Assembly: GCF_018502485.1 (NCBI RefSeq)
Contig: NZ_CP075546.1
Source of the DNA: Methanospirillum purgamenti
GTDB lineage: Archaea > Halobacteriota > Methanomicrobia > Methanomicrobiales > Methanospirillaceae
Direction: 5' to 3' (one strand)
Length of the DNA stretch: 64,000 nt
Shown here: in pieces, positions 1 to 9,600 of the stretch
Layout: each line of letters starts with the position of its first letter
How positions within the stretch are numbered: position 1 is the first letter of the stretch
Position numbers and translations under genes: made by a program
The notes under the pieces: model-generated
What the model was told of the DNA's origin: nothing
Databases searched by the model: none
Seen by the model: the letters and a program-made list of their open reading frames with translations, nothing else

Positions 1-105
1 AAGGTCGGAAGGTATCACCGGATAACAATAACCAAGAGTGGACTGTATATGGCAGCAGTACATGGAGCCTTCATCGCTCCAGAATTTTCAGAAATATCTT
101 CCTGA
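1..105 (+). CDS. C-terminal end of an unrecognised protein (partial)
   Basis: Frame 1 is open from the first base to a TGA at 103-105 and gives 34 residues ending in PEFSEISS. The start lies outside the window. I do not recognise the family; the piece is too short. It converges on the toxin-antitoxin pair that follows on the other strand. Confidence 0.45.
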   Translation, partial: KVGRYHRITITKSGLYMAAVHGAFIAPEFSEISS

Positions 106-237
106 ATTTTATTTTCAGATAATTGCGATTCTATTTTCGATTCGAAATTTTTTGTGAGAAATTAAATTGCCGAATTTCGGATAATTCACAAACATCGTGG
201 TTTGCATTTATCCTTTTATTCAATACTTTATTCTAAA

Positions 238-255
238 CCCATCGAATTCGATGGG
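238..255. terminator. Perfect 18-bp palindrome between convergent genes
   Basis: CCCATCGAATTCGATGGG is a perfect palindrome with no loop. It lies in the 192-bp AT-rich gap between the 3' end of the gene stopping at 105 and the 3' end of the PIN gene stopping at 298. The position between two stops suggests a bidirectional transcript end or processing site; protein binding is the alternative. Confidence 0.4.
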
Positions 256-297
256 AATAAATTGAGATTATAGAATTTGAAAAAACGTTCCAAGATG

Positions 298-795
298 TTA
301 CTCATGAGCCATACGAATTACCAGTTGTTTAAACTCCGGTGATATAAAAAAACCTTTTTTCTCCAGTTTATCAAGAATAGGAGACACCTGAGGAAGAAGC
401 CCATCAGATTTCGCCTTTAATAGTAACCCACACGTTCCAATAACAGGTATTGAATTTAATTCAGCATATACACGGGCCAGATTATCATCAAGAATAACGA
501 ATGAGCCAGGAGATTCCAGAGCAAGCAACAATACTTCTGTTTCACCCCTCCCTAAATCCTGAATCAGTGAGACGGCTGACGTTGCAAGGGGCTCCTTTAC
601 CTCAATCCAGTCATACAATGATAAATCAGGAACATCGACTCCCTGATCACCACCGGTTTTAAGTTCTTCTATAACCGCTTTTGGAACAATAATTTGTCCG
701 CAAATTTTCTTGATGATGGAAAGAAGATCCATCTGATGCAGATAAAGAAGAGGTGTTGTATTACAAATTACTAATTCCGAGGAGTTCAGTTTCAC
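298..795 (-). CDS. DUF3368 PIN-like toxin of a UPF0175/DUF3368 module
   Basis: A 165-residue protein of DUF3368 type, a PIN-like fold family usually regarded as the toxin (putative RNase) partner of UPF0175 proteins. The N-terminus carries VICNTTPLLYL, where the PIN acidic residue is replaced by N-T-TP as is usual in this family. GRGETEVLLLAL supplies the conserved E, and FVILDDNLAR the two D residues. The start is GTG at 795, preceded by AAGGA, inside the last 35 bp of the upstream antitoxin gene in another frame, so the two are translationally coupled. Function as a toxin is inferred from family and pairing only. Confidence 0.8.
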   Translation of the reverse strand: MKLNSSELVICNTTPLLYLHQMDLLSIIKKICGQIIVPKAVIEELKTGGDQGVDVPDLSLYDWIEVKEPLATSAVSLIQDLGRGETEVLLLALESPGSFVILDDNLARVYAELNSIPVIGTCGLLLKAKSDGLLPQVSPILDKLEKKGFFISPEFKQLVIRMAHE

Positions 796-1027
796 GAATA
801 AATTCCTTTTGAGTTAGTGACAATGCTGACACATGGTAATCTTTTAGTCTGCTAAGAAACAGAACACGGGAAATCCCCACCATACGGGCAGCAGCCCCTG
901 ATGATAAGCGACCCATTTCGAAAAGTTTTACTGCTGCCAACATCCGGATCTCATCTCCAATGTCCTTCGGTAAGCACTTAAGGGCCACAATGGTATCATC
1001 AGGAATTTGGATAAGAATATCACTCAT
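761..1027 (-). CDS. UPF0175 family putative antitoxin
   Basis: An 88-residue protein. The segment AVKLFEMGRLSSGAAARMVG followed by ISRVLFL is the helix-turn-helix-like core of UPF0175 proteins, which are small DNA-binding antitoxins paired with DUF3368 or other PIN toxins. The ATG is at 1027 and the 3' end overlaps the toxin start by 35 bp, the usual antitoxin-first order. A TATA-like ATTATAAT on the minus strand lies about 50 bp upstream, and an imperfect inverted repeat at 1097-1139 lies further upstream and could be an operator for autoregulation. Confidence 0.8.
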   Translation of the reverse strand: MSDILIQIPDDTIVALKCLPKDIGDEIRMLAAVKLFEMGRLSSGAAARMVGISRVLFLSRLKDYHVSALSLTQKEFIRETELLGISNL

Positions 1028-1096
1028 CTGTTAACCTTCCATTGCATCATATTGATTGCCTGTATTGTGTTCCTATTATAATAGTCCCATGAAAAA

Positions 1097-1139
1097 GGTT
1101 TTAGAATATTATCATTCATACGGAGGATATTCTAAATCC
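1097..1139. promoter_or_regulatory. 13-bp inverted repeat upstream of the toxin-antitoxin pair
   Basis: Arms 1097-1109 (GGTTTTAGAATAT) and 1127-1139 pair at 12 of 13 positions across a 17-nt loop. The repeat lies 70 bp upstream of the UPF0175 start, between it and the 3' end of the frameshifted gene upstream, so it may be an operator of the toxin-antitoxin unit or a terminator of the upstream gene. The remaining 1028-1344 sequence is AT-rich and holds no gene I can support. Confidence 0.4.
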
Positions 1140-1344
1140 TGATCACTGAAAGAACTTCATTGTATGTACTCACTATCTGGTCTAATCCAGAAAGTCATAT
1201 GTTGTATTATATGCATGTTTATATTTGAAAGAATTATCTATAAAATATGAAGACCAAACCGGTTTACAGGTAACTCATTTATTCTACCTATTTATTACGA
1301 AACATACATTCACTCTAAAAAAATTTATTGAGACAGAGTACCTG

Positions 1345-2579
1345 TCATTTTTTCCGAAGCAGAACAGTCCTCAAATAATCTTCAGTCGCATCAAAGATAG
1401 GATCAGTCATGTTCTCAGATCTCATAAGTGGAATTACTTTCGTTCTGACACCCATTCCCCTACTCTCAACATATCCATAATCCCGGAGCATCTCAACAAT
1501 AAGAGGATTTCTTGGAGAACGCTGTCCGGCAACCATCTTTTCAACCGTCATGGAATTTGGAAGAGAACCAGGACTAATGAATTCTATCCGATCAACATAC
1601 CTGCTTACCTCAATATCCACCATTCTGGTCCAGTCACGGTGACAAAATGCATTGATTATTATTTCCCGGATAGCATCACGGGGATAGAGCCAGGTTTTAA
1701 TCCTTTGAAAGCCGTCAGAAAGGGCTGGTTGTTCGAGGTGATAAAGGGAGAGATGATCTCAGAAAAACGTTCAATAAGGCCAGTGTCTACAAGAGTTCTG
1801 GTCCCATTGGCCTCAGTCACATATCTTCCGGTAAGTGACCCATCTAATACAGTATCAAGAAGAGCATGGTAGGTTTTATCCTCTGTATCGTACACAATCC
1901 CCCGAAGACCTGCCTGAGGTAAAAATTTCCGGGGAGCAATCCCAAAGAGAACAAGTCCTGCTATTGTACAGACCTCTCTTCCATCGACTGCTCCGGTAAG
2001 AAGCCCAAGACCTGACAGACGACGAGTCCATGCATCTTCATCATCCAGGATATCAGGATCCCTGATTATTGTTGAGAGATACTCACGAACCCGAACGAGA
2101 TCAAGACTCTGAAGACCTGTGCCGGGGACAGGGAGAAGTTCAGGATGCAAAATTCCTCCGACAGCAAAAAGACGGGCCTGGTGTTCCCGGGTTGCCAGCC
2201 GGGAAGTTGAGCCCGCCCGAATATATATTTCCTCCCGGCCATTATGCCTGAGGACATATGGTTTAGAAGTCCCTTGTGGGAATGAGATGACTGCCACACT
2301 TTTACCATCATCCATCAGGACAGTTTCATAAAAGGGAAGGATCATAGGATGAACATACCGGTCAAAAACAGTGTCAAAAATCCATGTTTCAAGATCATCC
2401 CGTTTAATACCACTAATTGTTCCATCATCCTCTAAACCAATCAGGATAATTCCTCTCTGGTGATTGGCAAGGGCTACTACTTCTTTACCCAGTTGTTCAG
2501 GTCTGATATCATCTCGTTTAAACTCTACTCCGGAATTTTCCCCGTTTGCGATTATTCCGAGTAATTTAAGTTTAAGCAT
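1345..2579 (-). pseudogene. AlbA_2/Schlafen-type ATP-binding regulator, frameshifted
   Basis: The first part (306 codons from ATG 2579) starts with NGENSGVEFKRDD and HQRGIILIGLEDDGTISGI, the AlbA_2 (Schlafen, DUF4-like) putative DNA-binding domain of archaeal and bacterial RecG-C-like regulators. The frame is lost near 1735-1760. After that point the neighbouring minus frame gives the expected continuation GFQRIKTWLYPRDAIREIII then NAFCHRDWT, and on through RYVDRIEFISPGSLPNSMTV and RDYGYVESRGMGV to a stop at 1345. This is the HATPase_c_4-like C-terminal half. A single indel therefore splits an otherwise intact gene of about 410 residues. It could be a true pseudogene or a sequencing error; no premature stop besides the shift was seen. 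Confidence 0.75.
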
Positions 2580-3132
2580 AACTAAATTTTAGTTTTCTCA
2601 ATGGCTGTATCATCTTTAATTTACAATAGGATAGTTTCTTTGGATAGTTACGAAGAATGGTTATAATTTTTGCTGTTATCCAAACATACCTTTCAATGCA
2701 TTAACTACCAAATCATTAGGAAATTTGAGATATTTTTTTTCTTATCTGTAATATTGGCATTCATATATTTCATAGGAAATCGCGTATTACTGAAATAATT
2801 CATAACATTTGTAATATCTCTTTTAGATACCCGGGAGCCCTGGAGTCGGTTTATTTGGACGCTACCTCCTATGAGCATATCTCCATGCCCTACGAAACAC
2901 ACTGCTCCGGGTTCATCAAGTTTTTTTTGAATTATAAACGTGGAATATGAATATAACCAATTTTATTTCCTAATATCGTTTTCAAATTCATGTTCACATT
3001 TATTTAACTGCGATGTCCTGGTAACATTTGAGAAAGGAAAAAAAACATCAGCACCCATATAGAGTCAAATATCGCTTGTAATCCACATGGGTAAGTAGAT
3101 ATCTATTATAACTAATAATCCTAAAGTAATGT
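2580..3132. other. 553-bp AT-rich region with a possible gene remnant
   Basis: The minus strand is open from about 2960 to a stop at 2705 and reads ...QKKLDEPGAVCFVGHGDMLI then GGSVQINRLQGSRVSKRD. This looks protein-like in composition, but it has no good start and no family I recognise. It may be the tail of a decayed gene. The rest is AT-rich and probably contains the promoter of the secreted protein at 3133, with a TATA-like TATTATAAC about 25-30 bp before its ATG. Confidence 0.3.
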
Positions 3133-5472
3133 ATGACCGATAAAAAACGAATATCGTCTACACATGGAGTAAGTTATAAAAATATTATTCGAATTCTTTT
3201 ATTGCTTGTAATTCTTTCTTTTTGGTTTATTTCACCTTGTTCTGCTGGTTCGATCTCTGGTGTTTTTGAGGATTCAGAGATTATTAAAACACTCAAGAAT
3301 GATTGTGGGTTTGGATTTTCTGTTTACAAAGAAGATTTAATGACTGAAGTGTTACATTCAGATCCAGATCTCCGGAACCAGTTAGTGAGTTTAAACAAAG
3401 AAATTAAAGATTATCATTCAGTCGTTAATACAGAGCTTCCCAAATTTGATACCTCTCTTATGGACAGCACTGATGATGTCGGTTCTGTCAAGAAGGTTTC
3501 TGAATGGATATGCAACGGGCAGGATTTTTTTGCAAAGTTCCTGCCCCCAACTCCATTAAAAGCGGCATGTTATGTTCAGGAATTGATTGATCGGAGCGAA
3601 CAAGTCCGTGATACGTTAATTATCCCTTCCTATGCTGAAGAACTGTACAACCTCTATGTTTCCGAAAGAAAAGGTGGAAATGAGCCGGTTAATGCTCTGG
3701 ATTATTCAATCGGTCAAGTAAGAGGAGGATACAATATTTTCACCTCGCAAGATGCATATAAAGGATTAACGAATGAGGAAGTGGCAAAAAAAGTCAGAGA
3801 TAAATTTGAAAACCGGTATCAGTACGAATTAATGGTTTCATTAAAGAAAGATCTTACGAATAATAAAGATGAATACATAAAACAGATTCGGAATAAATAT
3901 CGGGATCCTCTCAATAAATTCACCGTAATATATAACGAGCGATATTTCTCATGCCAACAGAATTTTGATTCACTCAATTCTGATATTTCTCAATTAGAGA
4001 ATGATATAAACACATATAACCTGGAATTAGAAGGAATATGTGAAGAATATCAGAATGAACTTGAAAGTGAACTGACATCACTCGAATCTGATTTGAATAC
4101 TATTATTTCCGAAAGTGAATTAATGGTTTGTGATGTTTCGAATACAGAATCACAAAATCAGGATGGATTTACATCGCTTCGTGTAAAACTCCAGGAGGTA
4201 AAAGACCATCTGGTTCAGCTGTCTTCAACATTACCACCTGATGATACCTGTCCGGTACCCTGTAAGGATGGTGAATATCGAAATAAGAAGACACAAAAAT
4301 GTGAAAAATTGTGTTCTGACGGTTCAATCCCTGAATCGGATGGTTCATGTCCGGTCAAAGAATGTAACGGTGGTTTAGTATATGACAGTACATCTGACTC
4401 CTGTGTATGCCCTGATGGAACAACACCTGACGAACGGGGGAAATGTTGCAAAAATTCAGAATTTCTTAATTCATTTGGGGAATGTGAGTCCAAATGTGAT
4501 GAATTTACCCAGAAATGGGATGACACGAAGGAAGAATGTGTAGACAAATTATGTCCGGATGGAAATCCAGTCCCACCAGGCGGGTGCCTGCCAACGTGTA
4601 ATGATGATGAATACTGGGATAGCGAATCTTGCGTAAAAAAATGCCAGACCGGCGGACTTGTATACGATAAAGAAACAGACGGGTGTGTACCGCCTCAGTG
4701 TGGTTCAAAAAAGTACTGGAACACGAATACTGAAAGATGTGAATGCACAAGCGAGTATACCGAAGATAGTTCAGGAAATTGTATTGCTGATCCCCCTGTT
4801 GAAAATAACCCAGACTTAATATCAGAATTTATTACCGAAATTGATCAGCTTCAAACAACAAAAGATACCACAAAAGTAGAATCTACTCCAACGAGCACGA
4901 TGATCAATGGATTAACTTCTATTGAAATCTTCGGGATCCTTCTTACGTATAACGATAGTGATGGATTATACCACGGAAGTAAAGATGGGCATAATGTTGA
5001 GTTTGATCCAACATCATTCATAATTGAAGACGTAACTGCCGGGGGAGAGATGGATGTTTCAAAAAGTGACATATTATATCCAGAAACTGGAGATACTTCA
5101 GAAAACAATTATGAACCATCAGAAAATACTAACAGAGATGATGTAGATGAACCGGTGTATCAGGAACCAGAAGAAGAGTATGAAAATGAGGACCCCACTA
5201 ATTCTGAACCTGAAGTAGAACCTCAAGAACCGGATAATTCTAATGTAGAAGAGGAGACTCCCTCAACAGTAGAAGGCCCAACATGTGATCATCCATATTA
5301 CTGCGATGAATCACTCTGGCCAGATATAAGCTCATCGGAGAGTTATGTATGGACCGTCATCAATGGACAAACCGGAATCGCAATATGGAATTCACAAACC
5401 GAAACTTCGAGATACTATGTATGGGTTCCAGGAGGATGGGTTCAGACGACTCGAGAAGGAGATGCAGTTTAA
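3133..5472 (+). CDS. Large secreted Cys-rich surface protein
   Basis: A 779-residue protein I cannot assign to a named family. Residues about 17-37 are a strong hydrophobic segment ending CSAG, a signal peptide. Residues about 40-370 are charged and helical, with coiled-coil-like stretches around 280-330. Residues about 371-550 hold a run of some two dozen cysteines in TIL/EGF-like units with recurring patterns such as CxxGxxYDxxTxxC and CPDGxxP. Residues about 650-715 are very acidic and rich in E, P and N. The last 60 residues form a small aromatic domain with C-x6-C and many W and Y. The layout fits a cell-surface protein with a disulfide-bonded stalk and an acidic spacer. It stands alone as a single-gene unit. 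Adhesion or binding is possible but not shown. Confidence 0.75.
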   Translation: MTDKKRISSTHGVSYKNIIRILLLLVILSFWFISPCSAGSISGVFEDSEIIKTLKNDCGFGFSVYKEDLMTEVLHSDPDLRNQLVSLNKEIKDYHSVVNTELPKFDTSLMDSTDDVGSVKKVSEWICNGQDFFAKFLPPTPLKAACYVQELIDRSEQVRDTLIIPSYAEELYNLYVSERKGGNEPVNALDYSIGQVRGGYNIFTSQDAYKGLTNEEVAKKVRDKFENRYQYELMVSLKKDLTNNKDEYIKQIRNKYRDPLNKFTVIYNERYFSCQQNFDSLNSDISQLENDINTYNLELEGICEEYQNELESELTSLESDLNTIISESELMVCDVSNTESQNQDGFTSLRVKLQEVKDHLVQLSSTLPPDDTCPVPCKDGEYRNKKTQKCEKLCSDGSIPESDGSCPVKECNGGLVYDSTSDSCVCPDGTTPDERGKCCKNSEFLNSFGECESKCDEFTQKWDDTKEECVDKLCPDGNPVPPGGCLPTCNDDEYWDSESCVKKCQTGGLVYDKETDGCVPPQCGSKKYWNTNTERCECTSEYTEDSSGNCIADPPVENNPDLISEFITEIDQLQTTKDTTKVESTPTSTMINGLTSIEIFGILLTYNDSDGLYHGSKDGHNVEFDPTSFIIEDVTAGGEMDVSKSDILYPETGDTSENNYEPSENTNRDDVDEPVYQEPEEEYENEDPTNSEPEVEPQEPDNSNVEEETPSTVEGPTCDHPYYCDESLWPDISSSESYVWTVINGQTGIAIWNSQTETSRYYVWVPGGWVQTTREGDAV

Positions 5473-5865
5473 CAGGGGAGTCAGTGAGACTCCTTAGTTT
5501 TAAATTTTCTCCAAGCACCAAAAACCTTGTGTACAAGATAGGTATCCGGATTACATTCCGTCGCAATCACTCATTACTCTCCAAAAAAGAATCCAGGTCA
5601 AAAAACGGATCAGTACAAATCGTTTCAGAGATCTGGTCCGGACCAACCTGCATCACCTGAGTTTTTTTCAGCGTTCGGCTCATTGCAGAAGCATACCAAT
5701 AAAAAAAATTTCGTTTGGTTAAACCACTAAAAACAAAGCAGCCTTCTTCCTGGGCCAGTCCCGGATCATTCCCCAAACCACGAGACCTTAAAGCCCGGAG
5801 CATAGGCCCATTTATGACCAGAAAAATATCACCAAAATCAACTGTCCGGATTACATGTATGGATA
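5473..5865 (-). pseudogene. Remnant of a paralogue of the small protein at 6346-6654
   Basis: On the minus strand 5868 to about 5720 reads VIRTVDFGDIFLVINGP, matching VIRTIPTGDFVLVLNGL of the intact 102-residue protein at 6346-6654. It then jumps, with an internal deletion and a frame change, to the same 3' sequence. Nucleotides 5738-5778 are nearly identical to 6363-6403. The rest of the gap (5473-5715) contains nothing I can support. The neighbouring nucleotidyltransferase gene reads a few codons into this remnant before its stop at 5866. Confidence 0.5.
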
Positions 5866-6234
5866 TTACGCTTCGGCCGGATGTGAATGCGAAGGAAAAA
5901 TTGAGTTCGGATGTATGACAATACCAGTCCGGATAAAATCCATACGGATAGACTGTTCATTGTTATATTCTTCCTTTGTCAGAGGAATAACATCAAAAGG
6001 AATATGATATTTCTGTACAGTTTTTACAATATGTTTACCAAGCATATGAAAGCGTTTTGAGAATTCACATCCCTGAAATTTATCAGATACAATAGCAATA
6101 TCAATATCACTCTGATCTGTTGCTGTTCCGGTAGAATAGGAACCAAATAAGATAACGAAACTCACCTGAAGATCCGACTTTTCAAGTTCCTGTGTAAAAA
6201 ACTGAATTATCTGAGTAATTCTGTCTTGATCCAT
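5866..6234 (-). CDS. Minimal nucleotidyltransferase (MNT/MntA-like)
   Basis: A 122-residue protein with ILFGSYSTGTATDQSDIDIA, the G-S-x(n)-D-x-D signature of pol-beta-like minimal nucleotidyltransferases, and a later FDVIPL strand that supplies the third acidic residue. Such proteins usually pair with a HEPN RNase and inactivate it by adding AMP. No intact HEPN gene follows or precedes. A 30-codon frame at 6207-6299 overlapping the start could be a HEPN fragment, but that is weak. The last few residues, reading into the remnant at 5868, may not be original. An antitoxin-like role is inferred from the family. Confidence 0.7.
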   Translation of the reverse strand: MDQDRITQIIQFFTQELEKSDLQVSFVILFGSYSTGTATDQSDIDIAIVSDKFQGCEFSKRFHMLGKHIVKTVQKYHIPFDVIPLTKEEYNNEQSIRMDFIRTGIVIHPNSIFPSHSHPAEA

Positions 6235-6345
6235 GTAAACACCAGTTTTGCTCTTTCAAGTGTTGATTTAACTCTATCGGGAGGCAAATCTCGTAGCATA
6301 TCCCTTTAACCCTTTATACTATATCAAAAAAAATAGTGATTAATG

Positions 6346-6654
6346 TTATCCCACCTCCCGGATAAACAAAGCGGCTTTCTTCCTGGGCCAGTCCCGGATC
6401 ATTCCCCTGACCTGGTTTACCAAAACCGTATACTTTCCCGAGATAACAATCCGGTTACCAGACTCCGAAAGTTCCAGGTCCAAAGCAAAAAGACCATTGA
6501 GAACCAGAACAAAATCACCGGTCGGAATAGTCCGAATCACCCCATGACCATCCAGGATAACCTCGATCTCTCCGGTTTCACCCGGACGAAGCCGTCCGAC
6601 CTTCTCATACCTGACAGAAGGTCTCGGACGTTCTGACACAATTACGAATTTCAT
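6346..6654 (-). CDS. Hypothetical 102-residue protein downstream of the primase
   Basis: The preferred ATG at 6654 follows the primase-helicase stop (6659) by four bases, so the two are probably co-translated; a longer reading from 6771 would lie inside the primase and is rejected. The sequence is beta-rich, with VGRLRPGETGEIEVIL and GDFVLVLNGL, and ends with KKAALFIREVG. No named family is recognised. A decayed copy lies at 5720-5868, so the family has been duplicated or recombined here. Confidence 0.6.
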   Translation of the reverse strand: MKFVIVSERPRPSVRYEKVGRLRPGETGEIEVILDGHGVIRTIPTGDFVLVLNGLFALDLELSESGNRIVISGKYTVLVNQVRGMIRDWPRKKAALFIREVG

Positions 6655-6658
6655 CAGA

Positions 6659-9600
6659 TTACACCCGCATTCGTCCCTGTTCCCGGGCATAACAGAGATC
6701 ACAGATACCAGTCTTTGTCTCATGATCATACCACGAAACTCCTCCGTGCCCACAGATTTTGCACCGGCCATAGTCCTTATCAGCCCGAATCATACCTGAA
6801 ACATTGACCATTCCCGGAAGTGTCACATATGACAGACTGACCCGAGCAACCGCCTTCGAATAACATCGTTGGCAGATGACATGAGAAACCACCCCTTCTT
6901 CTTTCATTCTGGCAGAAATTTTCTCAGTGTACAAAACCCATTTTCCTCCACAAACATCACAAGGGCCGGCTCTCACACCAGGCAACAGAGCAAACCCTTC
7001 TGGATCAACAGCAGAGAGAAGAAGCATCGAATGTTCTCTCGTATCAGGCGGGAAATCATCCGGGAGATGGGGAGATGTACAAACCTCCCGACCGGCGATT
7101 TTCAGAGCTGATTCAGAAATCACGGGTGATACTTGAGTTGATGACTCTTCAGAACTCTCTTGGGCGGGAGCACAATCCGCAGAAGTATGAGAACCATCAG
7201 GCATTGGTCTCCCATATACACACTCATTCTCCCGTCCTAAGGGAGAATTAAAAAAATTAATTTTATTATCAGGAGTATTTTCAGATTCTGCGTTCACATC
7301 AACCTCACCGGATAGGGCGGAACTTCCCGTCCCCTGAAGTTCTGCTCCCGCCTTCCCGCTCTCCGGTCCATCATCACCATCCGGATCAGTATCCTGATTC
7401 TTATCAGAAGTATGAGAAGTATCAAGCCAGCATCCACTCCCGGAGATCCAGTTTTGGTACACCTCATCATCCCAGACAAAACACATGCACCGTCTTCTGG
7501 TTCGGCCTTCGTCATCAACACTGGTCCGGTCAAGAAATGAAATTGCCGGACATTTCTCCAACAGACCGGAATAACTCTTTCCATAACTATTGTACCCACA
7601 GATCTGTTTTCTGATGGTTTGTTCTGCTGTTCCGGTAACCTTTGAGAGTTCTGCAACCGTCCATTCCTGTTTGCCACTTCGAAAGACCTTGATAAGGGCT
7701 GATTCACTTCTGGTCAGTTTCGTAATCTGTCCACCAGACTCGCCATTGAGTGCCGCATACATCCTGCTGGCATACTCAAAATCATCAATATTTGCATAAA
7801 TCACAGTAAATCCGTCTGTTTCAACCCGTTCACGCTGGAACTGATGAAGACATGCAATTGATTTGATCAGATCAAGAAGCATTCCCGGATTTCTTCTGTT
7901 GGTTGATGAGGAGAACCGGATATTTCTCGCATAAGGAATCACAACATACACCGGTGACAAAAGTTCCCATATCTGTTGGCAAATGAGGACCTCATCAGTG
8001 GTGATGGCTGCATCATCCGGAAGACATTCGGCACAGGCAAGCTCTCGTGCAAGCACTTTTTCATCCTGTTCACGACTATCATCAATCCAGCAGGTCAGCA
8101 TACGATTCCACACCTGGTCATCACCAGTTCCCTCCATCTTTGCAACCCACCAGACACACCGTTCCGGAATAATACAAACCTGCCCTTTCCGGTCCTTATT
8201 TACCGTCCTGTACACAAACGGCTTTTGAAAAGAGGTCGTCACTCCTTTCAGAGTCTCCTGCATGGTTTCAGATAAAGAAACATCATCCAGACAGATTGCA
8301 GTCCCTGCCCTGAGATCTTCCACATAAAATAGGGCTTTGTCACTCATCCGCCCATCAAGACGGGAGTGAGGAGGAATATGCCGTATCATCGTGTCAAATG
8401 CATGGCTTTTCCCTTTTCCGGACTCTCCGGTGACCAGGACATGAAGACCGTTTGAATTCACCACCGACCGGGAAGCAAACGACATAATCAGGCATTGAAC
8501 AAGCACGGTATCTCCTTCATGATCTTTGGCAAAAGAATCCAGGATATACTCAACCGGACTTGTCGTTTTTAAAATTTCTAATGCAGTCTCTGTATGTTTC
8601 GTCATTTCAACCGGAGAATCAGCCTCCTCTATCCGGTGAGAAACCTCGGGGCGATCTCCATAATACTTCGCCTTTGCCTGTGCACGATCCCGGGCAATTT
8701 GTCTCAGATGCTCCTCATAGTCTCGTTTTTTTCCGGAACGAGGTCCTTCAAACCTGTGCCTGAGTTCCTGCCACCGCTGTATTCCTCCTCCGCAGGAGTT
8801 ATGGTGACATCCAGCAAAGATCGCCCCGTTTTCAAACTGTATGGCATATGCTCCGTCTTTATGGGCAGATGAAAAGGGGCATTCGTCAAAGATAAAGAGT
8901 CTTCCCCCGGAAAACTCCTTTTCCCGAAAGGAAATACCATGGATATGAAGCCATGAGCCAAGGTCAGGAGCTGCTGTTCCTTTCTTCTTTTTTTCAGCAG
9001 ATCTCTCTTCCATCGGTGCTGGTGAAAGAAGTGATGATAGGGATATCAGGAGATCGGGCTGAACAATCCGAAGATCATCTGGAACGAAGAGAATCTCCGA
9101 TCTTCGATGTGGACGCTCATTCGTTGAATCTCCTTTCCGTGAGACAGTTCCATAGAGTTTCCATATCCGGGCAGCATTGGAAACAGAGGTATCCACATCT
9201 GATTCATCATCTGAAAAAAAGGCTGATAGCACTAATAGACAGTTTTTTACCAGGAACAGACTTTCTACATCGTTCGGAAGAGAGATCCGGTAGAGAAGAT
9301 GGGCACCGTTTCCGGAATCTGCAACGATTGGATCAGGCCACCCCCGTTCAGACAAGAATTTTCTGATTCTGTTTGCCTTTCCAGCTGCCAGTTCATGTTC
9401 CATATCGGTTGAAGAGATCCCCGATAGACGCTTTGGATCGATGTCGATTGGAAACCATCGCCTTGTGATGATATCATCATCAGAAGTGGTCTTATCAGAC
9501 AAACCAAGTCTCATCTCTATCCGGTTCGCCCTTCTGGCAAGCAGGTCAGGATTAATTTCATTGAGGGTTATGTATATTCCGGAGTATTCAGGATCGTTAT

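Noticed and set aside
1225..1872. A 215-codon plus-strand frame
   Set aside because: It lies antisense to the AlbA_2-type gene, whose two minus-strand parts match a known family; the plus frame has no family-like motifs.
2705..2902. A 65-codon minus-strand frame as an intact gene
   Set aside because: It begins with an internal GTG and continues open upstream without a start, so it is treated only as a possible remnant.
5349..5803. Overlapping 68-103-codon frames on both strands around the end of the secreted protein
   Set aside because: They span the end of the Cys-rich gene and the remnant without family motifs; the remnant explanation fits better.
6869..9366. Several 60-137-codon plus-strand frames under the primase-helicase
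   Set aside because: All are antisense shadows of the long minus-strand gene, with no ribosome sites or recognisable domains.
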